Assembly (NCBI RefSeq): GCF_023278565.1
Contig: NC_064678.1
Location: forward strand, 4,898,001-4,962,000
Origin: Colletotrichum lupini
Lineage: Eukaryota > Ascomycota > Sordariomycetes > Glomerellales > Glomerellaceae
Length of the DNA stretch: 64,000 bases
Reading direction: 5' to 3'
In this document: one piece after another, positions 12,101 to 22,020 of the stretch
Layout: the number at the start of each line of letters is the position of its first letter
Numbering within the stretch: the first letter of the stretch is position 1
Program-made: the position numbers and the translations under genes
Notes under the pieces: generated by a model
Seen by the model: the letters and a program-made list of their open reading frames with translations, nothing else
What the model was told of the DNA's origin: nothing
The model's database searches: none

Positions 12101-12507
12101 ACTCTGAGAGAGAGAAGGTGCGACTGTCTTGCTGCGCGACTGCAACTCTGCGACTCGACTCTCTGAGAAGCGCCGAACAGTCCCAACTTTCCCATCCTAT
12201 CCACTTTCCACCTCGACATCTCCTTCCTCTCTCCCCCGCGACAAGACTCTCTACCTCCAGCGCCCACCTCAATCTACCTAACGCCTACGGATACAACGTC
12301 TCTGACTGGCCAAGATCCAAGTCTGCACAGCACGGCGCATCCGCAGCACTGCCAACAACGCCGCCGGCCTCCCAAGAAGCAGCATCCCGCTCTCCCCGAG
12401 GGACGCGAATCGTCTTCCCGATCCATAGTCATATCCACCCACGGACTCTCCTGGCCACAAACATCAGACACTGGTTCCTGTGATTGACCCCCCGTACCAT
12501 CGCAACC

Positions 12508-15500
12508 ATGTCGTATAATCGTTTAGGCAAGTAACTTGGTCCCCTTCTGATATTGACCCTTGGCGTCATTCATCCCACATCTTCCTCTCCCTCCCGCACA
12601 AAGCCCAAGACCTGATTTGTCCCCAACAATCCCCTACTACCCTATGTATGGTCTACGGTCAAATCATCTCGTCATCCGTACCTGACCGCACTGCCTTTGT
12701 CAAAGAGCTTGCTTGTCCGGCGCATACTATCCGTACATCGAGGAAGTACGAATACGCACCTTCCGTGGCGCAAGCTTCTTTTCCTCTTCTACAACTACCT
12801 CCTTCTTGCCTCCCTAACATCCTACTTCCGATTTACGGCAACTTCTTTGTGTAGACGGCCAACCTAACCTTCTCTTCCTGTAGACGACGATTACTACAAC
12901 GACCGGATGGACCCCCGGTACCATCGTACGCCTTCGCCAGGCCAGCCGGCTCAGCATGGCTACCAACTAGAGGACAATCCATTCAACAACCAGGCACAGC
13001 AAGGATACCACCAGCCTCCTCCTCAACATGTCGACGACCCGTATGGACGCCCTAGCCCTCATTCTCAGCTTGATATTCCCATGGCACCTGGTCGCTACGG
13101 CACTCCCAGCGATCAATTACAACTGAACGCAGCAGTAAGCAATGCCCAAGATCCTTGATATCGAACTGGACTAACAGATACTCGCACGTAGCACTCTGTT
13201 AGCAACTTGAGCGGTTACGATACACCAGTCAACCATGGCGACTACGGTGTCAACCCGGAAGCGCATCATGACGCCTACTACAACCAGTCTTACGAGCCTT
13301 CACCCCACGATCCTGCACACCCTTACGATCAACCTACCGGATACAACGAGTATGACGACAACAGGCCAATGCTGCCTCACCAGGACACTATGACCACCGA
13401 TGGAGGATACCAGGACAACCCGACACCACAGCCAGCTGGAGGAGGTATCAAGAGGTGGAAGACCGTGAAGCAGGTCCTGCTATACCGCGGGAACTTGGTT
13501 CTCGACTGCCCTGTGCCCCCAAGGCTGCTTAACCAGCTTCCCCACGGTGAGCGTGACGAGTTCACACACATGCGCTATTCCGCCGCCACTTGCGATCCCA
13601 ACTTCTTCTACGACGACAACTTCACACTTAGACAGAGGCTTTTTTCCAAGCCGAGACATACGGAGCTTTTCATCGTTGTCACCATGTACAATGAAGACGA
13701 GATCTTGTTCGCCCGGACAATGATTGGTGTCTTGAAGAACGTCGAGTACATGTGCAGTCGGAAAGAGAGCAAGACCTGGGGCAAGGATGCCTGGAAGAAG
13801 ATTGTTGTCTGTGTCGTCAGCGACGGTCGTGGCAAGATCAACCCTAGAACCCGAGCGCTGCTGGCTGGTATGGGTGTCTACCAGGAGGGTATTGCGAAGC
13901 AACAGGTCAACGGCAAGGATGTCACGGCCCATATTTACGAATACACCTCTCAAGTCGGCATGACGATCAAGAACGACGTCGTCACCCTGGTCCCCAAACA
14001 GCAGCCTGTTCAGATGCTGTTCTGCTTGAAGGAGAAGAACTCGAAGAAGATCAACTCCCACAGATGGTTCTTCCAGGCGTTCGGCCGCGTTCTTGACCCC
14101 AACATCTGTGTTCTCATTGATGCTGGTACCAAGCCCGGTGGAAACTCCATTTACCACCTTTGGAAGGCATTCGACCTGGAGCCCATGTGCGCCGGCGCTT
14201 GTGGTGAAATCAAGGCCATGTTGGGTACGTGTGATGAAATAATTTGCTTCCAGTTTCGGCATCTCTAACTGACGGTTTCTAGGCACGGGCGGCAAGCACC
14301 TCCTCAACCCCTTGGTGGCGACACAGAATTTCGAGTACAAGATGAGCAACATTCTCGACAAGCCCTTGGAATCCGCCTTTGGCTTCATTTCCGTGTTGCC
14401 TGGTGCTTTCTCAGCTTACCGCTACGTTGCCTTGCAGAATGACAAGAATGGTCAGGGTCCACTGGAGAAGTACTTTGCCGGTGAGAAACTTGAGGGAGCC
14501 GGCGCTGGTATCTTCACATCCAACATGTACCTCGCCGAAGATCGTATTCTCTGCTTCGAGCTTGTCACAAAGAGAAACTGCCATTGGATTCTGCAGTACG
14601 TTAAGTCTGCTACCGGCGAGACGGACGTGCCGGACACCGTCACGGAGCTTGTCCTCCAACGTCGTCGTTGGTTGAACGGTTCCTTCTTCGCTGCTATCTA
14701 CGCCATTGCCCACTTCTACGAATTCTTCCGGTCTGATCACTCTATCCTGCGAAAGCTCATGTTCTTCATCGAATTCGTCTTCAACACGATTAACATGATT
14801 TTCGCATGGTTCGCCATTGGTAACTTCTTCCTGGTCTTCAAGATTCTTACGACGAGTTTGGGCGAGGACAACTTGCTTGGTAGGACTGGCGAGATCCTCG
14901 GCGTCGTCTTCACTTGGCTCTACGGAATTTCACTCATGACCTGTTTCGTTCTCTCCATGGGTAATCGTCCAGCCGGTTCCGGTGCTTACTACATCACAAT
15001 GGTTTACTTCTGGGCGCTTATAATGATGTGAGTATATTCCGAGTGACTATATGATAGCAAGCTTACTAACATCTCCATAGCTACCTGTTGTTTGCCGCTG
15101 TGTTTATTGCTGTCAAGGCTATTATCGCTGATGTCAACGATTCGAACGGCTTCAACGTAAGCGATCTCTTCAAGAACCCGGTCTTCTACACCCTCATCAT
15201 TTCCGTCATGTCGACTTACGGTATTTGGTTGATCGCCTCGCTGCTCATGTTTGACCCCTGGCACATGATCACCTCCTTCGCGCAGTACATGCTTCTGACG
15301 CCCACCTACACCAACATTCTCAACGTCTACGCATTCTGCAACACTCACGATATTTCGTGGGGTACAAAGGGTGACGATGGCGCCGAGAAGCTGCCTACCG
15401 TCAGCACCAAGGATGGTTCAGGAAAGACCGATCTTCCCGATGAGGCTGATCTCAACGCCCAATACGAGCGCGAGCTCAAGGTCTTTAGCGCCAAGTTCGT

Positions 15501-15798
15501 TCAGGAAGTTAAGCCCCCAACGGACTCGCAAAAGGCTGAGGCTCAAATGGACTACTACCGTGGTGTCCGTTCTGTCGTAGTGTTGGCTTGGATGATCTCC
15601 AACTTTGGCCTTGCTGCCGTCGTCCTTAGTGCCGCTGGCCTGGAGAGGATAAGTCCTACCGCCAGTACCACTGACGATACGGACGGCCGTGCCAACATTT
15701 ACATGTCGGTCGTGTTGTGGTCAGTGGCGGGTCTTTCGTCTTTCAAGTTCATCGGCGCGATGTGGTTCCTCGTCGTCCGCATGTTCAGAGGTGTATGA
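12508..15798 (+). CDS. Chitin synthase, class III (GT2 family)
   Basis: Exons 12508-12526, 12884-13134, 13192-14224, 14283-15027 and 15081-15798 give 921 residues. The enzyme polymerises UDP-GlcNAc into chitin at the plasma membrane. The first 190 residues are Pro/Tyr/Gln-rich and disordered. The catalytic region carries [14 protein letters not shown], the acidic LAEDRIL motif (about residue 519) and the QRRRW signature (about residue 559). Several membrane segments follow, and the protein ends in a hydrophobic VVRMFRGV tail. [20 protein letters not shown] and [15 protein letters not shown] indicate class III (Neurospora chs-1 group). Introns 2-4 are normal GT-AG (57, 58 and 53 nt). The first intron, 12527-12883, joins in frame only with a GC donor (AG|GCAAGT). 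An alternative is translation from the ATG at 12907, with the first intron non-coding. It is convergent with SLY1. Confidence 0.93.
12527..12883 (+). other. GC-AG intron 1 of chitin synthase
   Basis: The donor is TTAG|GCAAGT, a perfect match to the extended consensus of GC donors, and the acceptor is CTTCCTGTAG. The length is 357 nt against 53-58 nt for the other three introns. The nearby GT four bases downstream would put exon 2 out of frame. The GC choice gives [14 protein letters not shown] and an open frame through the whole enzyme. Confidence 0.7.
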
Positions 15799-16788
15799 TT
15801 GCTGGTGGTTACGAGCATTATGTGTAGCGGGGATGATTACTTTTCTGACGACTTTTGGTTTCGTGAGCATTATACCCACCCCTTTCTTTTGGAGAAGAGG
15901 GCTATGTGGATGGCGAACACGACTTTGGAGAAGAGTGTCCGAACTCCTCCATCATGTTTTGAGTACGATCACGGGGTTGGATGTAACTCTAATGACTTTG
16001 CTTTTATATTTAACTGCTATGCGCTTCTGTACTTGCTCAACCCTATCTTTCCTCTCTCGTCCTGCCTTTACCCGCACCCGCCATCTCTCGCTACGTTTCG
16101 GGTTCTCTAGTATCACCATGGACCTGTCTTCATTGGAGTTTCTTTTCGTTCTCATTCTTCTGCACGTCTCTCGAGGTTCTACATCGTCTCACCACCCTTG
16201 ATGGGTGACAGCGGTGGCAGTGAACCTTGATGGGGCGCCTCTTGGCGGGGTAGCGGAGTGCGACGTGGCTTAGAGAGGCGGGTTGAGATAGACGAGGGCA
16301 AGTTTTTCTGAGGAAATGATGACGAGACAATAAACAAGACTTTTATCTGATGTGAGCATGCGCAACGGATGTGCAATGATTCGGTGAACACGAAGGCTGT
16401 GATTGCGTGCATGCTTAAAGTTGACAACGTTGTTTTCAGAAGTCTGAGTAAAACATGTTGCTCTTCCTCGTTGATGTGGATGTTGTTTAGTCGCTTGTCC
16501 CCTGATCGTCTAAACGTTTCAAACTTTTATTGATTTCATGGGTGTACTCCGTAAGGCAGATGGAAATGGATGAGCTTCGATGCAGCAAAAAGAAGAAGAA
16601 AAAAAGTCACTAGTCATGAGTGTATAATTGAACCAATTTGGGAATCGTATTTACTGCTTTTTTGGGGGAAAACCTCTCACACTTATGTAGCCGCAGCGCG
16701 GCGAAGGACAGAGGGAACAAGGGGGGGGGGGGGGCGAGCAGACTTTCTGAATAGAGTGACTTCAAGTCCCAGGACAATGACCGCCGCT
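15799..16788. other. Convergent 3' region, chitin synthase / SLY1
   Basis: About 1 kb holding the two 3' UTRs. It includes a G14 tract at 16721-16734 close to the SLY1 stop. No gene is supported. Confidence 0.6.
16721..16734. repeat. G14 homopolymer
   Basis: Uninterrupted run of 14 G just downstream of the SLY1 stop codon. It is one of six G/C runs of 12-19 nt in the window, all outside coding sequence. Confidence 0.9.
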
Positions 16789-19098
16789 CTACGAGGCCAC
16801 CTCCTTGCCAAGTCTCTCGAGCTCCTGCTTGATAAACTCGTCGGCGTTGAGAATCTCCGTGCTGCCGTATACCACTCTCCTCCTCGCGCGGTCGCCGCCC
16901 GTCCGCTCAACCCACTCCTGCAAGTTTCCGTACTCGTCCATGCTGCCGCCGCCGACGGTGAAGACCACGGCCTCGGAGAAGCCCTGGCGACGCTGGCCGA
17001 AGCTGGCGCCGGTGCCGGCTGCGGCTTGGCCGGGGAGACCGCCCGGTGCGGAGGAGCCGCCGGCGCCGGCGCGGATGGCGCTGGGCGGGGGCATGGTGCC
17101 GCGGGCGTTGGCGGAGCGGGGGTCAAAGTAAAGGTAGTTTTCCGTCTTTGCAATGGCGGAGCTGGCGGCTGTGGAGGGGTCCATGATGGACTCGACAATC
17201 TTTGTGATTGTCAGGTCGCGGTTGGCGGGGAGGAAGTTCTTGATGCCGCCGATGAGTGACTCAAAGTTTGAGGATAGGCCAGTAGGGACGCCACTTTCCT
17301 TCAAACGGTCGGTGAGGCGGTTGGAGATGGAGGAGAAGCGGCCAAAGATGTCTGATGAGCCGGCCTGGTTCGTCGTCGGGTTGGAAATCGTGGTGAGCTG
17401 GGTCATCTTCGTGGTGGCGCGGACTCTGTAAGAGCGGGTGGTCAGTACCAAAGAGTAGAGTAGAAAATACTAGCGATATGTCAGGAGGAACTTACTGTCG
17501 GATGTATGGCAGAGAGGTTGTGTCTGCGCCGCACTCTGTCAGAGCTTTCTCGAAGCCTTCCCACTCCGCCCGGCTGACGTCTTGTTCAGTGCTAAGATAC
17601 CAGATGACGAACAATCTCAGCTTGTCAACCGGCTCATCGCCCTTTGCACTGTCCTTGATGAGCTCTAGTATTTGAGCCTTGGTCTGCTTCGCGGCACCCT
17701 CCTCGACTTGGAAGAAGTTATCGAGTTGCCGGTTTTTTATGCCGGTCAGAAGTGCTGCCAAGATATTCATGTGCATGTCGAGCACAGCCTTACGCTCGCG
17801 AAGTTCCGGCAGGAGGGTAATGGCCGCCTTTAGGTGTTGCGCGCTGGCGCTGGTATCATTCTGAAGATCCTCCAGATCTGTCACTCCCGTCTTCTTGTTG
17901 ACTGCCGCCGCATCCTCCTTATACCTTGTCAACTCGGCGTCGATATCCTCGGCTACTTGAGGGAACGGCACAGCCGCATTCTTGGTCCAGAAGAAGTCGC
18001 TCGCCGTCAAGTCGTAAGCCTTCTTGGTGTTTCCCTTGGCAGGGTTGTTCTCGTCTATGGGCGTCTCTATCGTGATTCGGTTCAACTTCATATTCAAAAC
18101 ATCGTGGACCAGTGATTGGTAAGTCCAAGAATGGGAAAGCATGGGTATTAAATCAACGTTTCGGTCGAGAATGACAAGGACAGGTCGTGACTGTGGCGTT
18201 CCTGCCGACGCTGGGCGGGCGCTTGAAGAGAAGAGGTTTTCTTTGGAATTGAGAATGTGGTCGCGAAGCTTTCGATCAAGCTTGGCAGAGATCATTTCCG
18301 CGGCAGCGCCCTTGGGGCACCGGATGATGGGAATGACGCCCATGGTGACAATGACGCTGAAGAGGCCACTAACAATCCTGTCCACCACCCTGTCCAGCTC
18401 CTCGTCATTCGTCGTTGCGCTGTTCAGTGCCCAGTATGTGTGGTCTCGTTGCATACCCAGGTTGAAAAGATCTGGCTCGGCAACGATGAAGTTCAGATAC
18501 TGATCCATGAGTCTGGCAATGTTGTCCGATGTGCCGGCGGTTATCGTCTGCTCCGCAAAGTCTTCAAGCAGCGGTCGAGGGATGGAGGATAGGAAGTTTA
18601 GGTATGCGGGAGTGTATAGGCCCTTTTGGAGATCGCTGGTGATGTGTTGGAGGTTTTGCGCCGTAGGTTCGAGGAGGTAGATGACGGGTACGTCAGGGAT
18701 AGCATGTCTCGATGCTCCAATGTGCCTGGACTCACGTCAGTAGGATACCGGGCTCTTGAGGCATGTAGCCTTACATGTGCATCGTGATACCTAGCCCTCG
18801 CAGATCACTGACACGGAGAACACTGCTGATGACATCGCGGCCAAGGTCATCGAAAACCAGGACCTTCCACAAGGGCTCGCCATCCGAGGTGATGATTGCG
18901 CCTGTCGGACCAAGTGCGCCGCCGTTGGTCTGAGTGTTCTCGGTGTCGTTATCCGAGTAGGAGTCGTTCAGGCTGAGGAGCTTTTTTAAAGCGGCTTCAG
19001 GTCTAATTAGCTCCAAAGCTCTCTATAGAACATGGGCGCAATAGGTTATGCGACGTACAGATCTGGCGATCGCGCAGTGAGTGGCCCTTCGCTGCCAT
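16789..19098 (-). CDS. SLY1: Sec1/Munc18-family protein Sly1
   Basis: Exons 19098-19059, 19018-18775, 18725-17496 and 17425-16789 give 716 residues. Sly1 binds the Golgi syntaxin Sed5 and promotes SNARE assembly for ER-Golgi and intra-Golgi fusion. The N-terminus KGHSLRDRQISLELI matches the conserved start of Sly1 (SLRDMQIS in yeast). Next come LWKVLVFDDLGRDVISSVLR and ITMHM-HIGASRHAIPDVPVIYL of domain 1. The middle holds RPVLVILDRNVDLIPMLSHS and TYQSLVHDVLNM, a Sec1-family hallmark, and the C-terminus has the FTVGGGSMDEYGN motif. Introns are 40, 49 and 70 nt. The 40-nt first intron (19058-19019) is exceptionally short, but only the third AG of an AGAGAG acceptor keeps the frame open. An Ala/Gly/Pro-rich insert lies near residues 610-650. 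Confidence 0.95.
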
Positions 19099-22020
19099 GA
19101 CGATGGTGGGGGAGCTTTGCAGCTCTAGCTAGCTTGGGAGAGCTGTTGCTGCCGCAGGAGAGGTGTTGATGGGTTATACAAAATGAAGGCCAGACCTGGA
19201 GACTGCTACCAAACGTGTATGCTGCGCCTTTTCAATCAATCGTTCTCCGTGGTCGCGTTGTGCAATCGAGGTTGACGTCTTGCTGTTGCGACAGACAGAG
19301 GTACGTACACGGCTCCAGCATCGGTGTCCTCAAAGTGCCGTCTAGCCACATTTCCTGGATGATTCCGCTGACCTGCCCTGTGCTTGTGCTGGAGTGGATA
19401 CCTTGGTACCTGCCTCGCACGATGTCATGGGACGGCAGTACTGAGCCTCCGTGATCCGACGGGCGGTGAGAGCCAGGTCATCGCCTAGGTACCTAGACAC
19501 GCTAGAGCAGATTGGGCCGGCGAACTGAGTTGCGCAGCTGCCGACAGAGGCCTGTGGCTAAAAAGGTGCAGCGCGGAACTGGGAAGGCACGAGGGCCCTG
19601 TCCAGTCACAGCCAAGGCAAGTCAGGTCCGTCCGTGGCCCCTTCCGACTTGGAAAGTGTTGGCCCCTTCTGGCTCAGACCCACCTCGCAGTCAGTCATGC
19701 CTAAAAAGTGCGGCCACAAAGTGACCTTCCCGCCTCCCTTTGGACTGGCCACTGCGAAACAATGACCAGCTTTTCCTCCTCCGCAACGACAACTCATCCC
19801 GCTTCTTCCTCCTTCACCATCAGCACAAGTCATCGCCAACCGCACGGAAAACAATCGACAGGAAGAGGCGTCGGAAAGGGCCTCTGGCGACAATTCTGAG
19901 CGACTCTGGATCTTTATTTTCCGGAACTTTTGAAGGCGGCACTGGGCATTTAACTTGCCTGTTTGATTGCCGCTTCTTAGATTTACGGCGATTGTTCCAT
20001 TTCGTCCCCTTCTTTTTTTGTGACTGTCTGCGCTCGCTCTTTTCTTCGGGCAGTCGACGGTCATGTTGTAATCTGCGCGACCTTCATCAATCCACGCTGC
20101 GAACCACGTTAAGGTCGCGAAGCCAGCTCTCCTCAGAAGGCAAGATAAGTCGCGCTGAACAGAGAGTGAGAAAGAGAGAGAGAGACACGAACTGCAGGGT
20201 ATGATACACTTCTCCCCCCCAAGCCAACCTCACATTTGTCTGTCCCCTTTCCCACGCTTCCCAACACCTCCCCTTTCCCCCAAATCACCACTCTCTGTCC
20301 AACACACCGCCATCATGATGAGCGCGATTCCCATCAACATCATCCGGTCACCATCCACTCCTCAAAGGAGACGCAGACATGGCGATGTTTGTTTGAGTGA
20401 AAATTCTTGATGAAGCCATGGCGTTCGAACTCAACCCGCACTGGACTTGTGCAGCGATGAATTTGCAAAGTCGGAACAGATCAGGGGCAGACGCAGACAC
20501 TACGCGCGTGGAAATGTGGACAAGGACACGAGTGAACCTCATGTTTAGAATGTTTTGCAAAGCAGAACGCCTTGTTCCGCGGCGCGGCGGGCATCGGTTG
20601 GTACATCCACCATGCGAAAAGGGATACATGAGGGCCAAGAGCAAGCAGACCGGGCAATTCAGACGACTCAGTTCCTCTCAAGGATACTTGTCGATGTTCC
20701 GAAGAGTGGCTTTCATCCTCCACCTCTTCAGCTTCGCGTACATCAATCCCACTTCATTCGACTTCGCCATTCAAGACTTGCTGCGCAAGTTGCAGACAGA
20801 CGGGATATTGGATTGGGTGCAGAGGGCGGGTCTACGGGCAGTGCACCTCTTCCCCCTCTCGAAGTACGCTGTCTCGGGCCTTGGACCTCCACCACAGCGA
20901 ACGGTCGGCTGGATGTAGCCCACTGGAAACAAGGGACCACCCAACACCTTTTGGCCACCTCAACTCAGCTCGCCTTCACCACTCGCCGTCGGCTAGGAGA
21001 CAGACAAACCACGCGGGAAAACAGAAGCACTGAGAAAAGAACGTCTGCCATTGAAGCCAAATCAATCACCTCCCGGCGCGGAGTCAATTTTCACTGCAAT
21101 TCAATCAAGCGTCCATCACCCATCAATCTCGCAACCCAGGAAAAGTACCAACAAACACTTCAATGCCTTCCATCTCCAACTACGCAAGAGGGCGACCTTC
21201 TCAGCTTCTCCTATAAGTGCTATTCAGGAGTTGGCTTCTCCTCCAGTCCAGCACTTCTTCCGGGGTTCAATCAACTGCGCCTTCCACAGGCACCAAAGCA
21301 TCAAACGATTTCACTACAGACCAAGTGGTCGTGGGATCAAAATCGCACTTCTACATGTCCATCTCACATCAACACTCCCTACACAAACCACACACGCAGT
21401 CTTGCCATATCCATGCCGTTGCCTGATTGCTAACCAATTTTTACAGTCCTCTCCAGGCAAGATACAACACGATCGCCCTTCATCATTCCCCTACCATCAC
21501 AATTCTGTGTCTTCGGCGCATTCACCACACCACAATCCCTGCCGCTTCGACGCATTCAGACTAGTGTATTCCTCCATCACCCACTGCCATATCAAGGTAA
21601 GCTGCAAGCCCACGGCCGGCAATTAACCGTCCCGACCCCCGTCCTTCTCCACTTCATGTTCCTCGACAGCAGTTTTAGCTGGCAGGAGTACCTATCAAGA
21701 TTTTATTCCACCTATCGAACCTTAACTTCCTCCAAACTCTTATCTCCACCCCACCTCTTGAAAGAGTTTCTTTTCCCATACCCCAAACGCTTCCATCCCT
21801 GGCGGCGCCCAATCAGCGTCGAGTTTTCTTCCCTCGCTCGTCTGATCACCCTGCTGCACCGTCAAGCTAGAAGGCGTGCCAAAAGTAGTGCACCTCCATC
21901 GGATAGATGCTAATTGGCTCCAGCTGTGCAGTGCTCTCCACCAATGATTGTATGAGGATTTCCTAAACTTCATCGTCTCTCAGTGCGTCTTCTTCCATAA
22001 CGGAGGAAGAGGCCGATATC
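19099..22020. other. Divergent region between SLY1 and the PNUTS-like gene; long probable leader
   Basis: About 2.9 kb. Plus-strand ORFs of up to 292 codons (20397-20918, 20555-21433, 21051-21626) overlap in different frames and have low-complexity, motif-free translations, so I do not call them genes. A good branch site and acceptor (GCTAAC at 21429-21434, TTTTTACAG ending at 21446) suggest a 5'-UTR intron of the downstream gene. Two upstream ORFs precede the start: 85 codons at 21656-21913 and a three-codon one at 21944-21955. Confidence 0.45.

Larger units (their letters stand above)
4543..12507. other. Gene-poor region upstream of chitin synthase
   Basis: About 8 kb in which I find no supportable gene. 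All ORFs are short, overlap one another on both strands, often lack ATG, and show no known motif. Recognisable items are a (GA)15 microsatellite at 5667-5696, five GGGAT units at 9089-9113, and AGGTA/TACCT-rich stretches near 10996-11160. Pyrimidine-rich sequence from about 11690 to 12480 probably belongs to the chitin synthase promoter and leader. I could not identify transposon remains. Confidence 0.5.

Noticed and set aside
13480..14388. 302-codon minus ORF antisense to chitin synthase
   Set aside because: Mirror of the GC3-rich coding strand; no motif, and the sense frame carries strong family signatures.
20397..21626. Overlapping plus ORFs of 173, 292 and 191 codons upstream of the PNUTS-like gene
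   Set aside because: Different frames, some without ATG, low-complexity translations and no family resemblance; more likely leader or promoter sequence.
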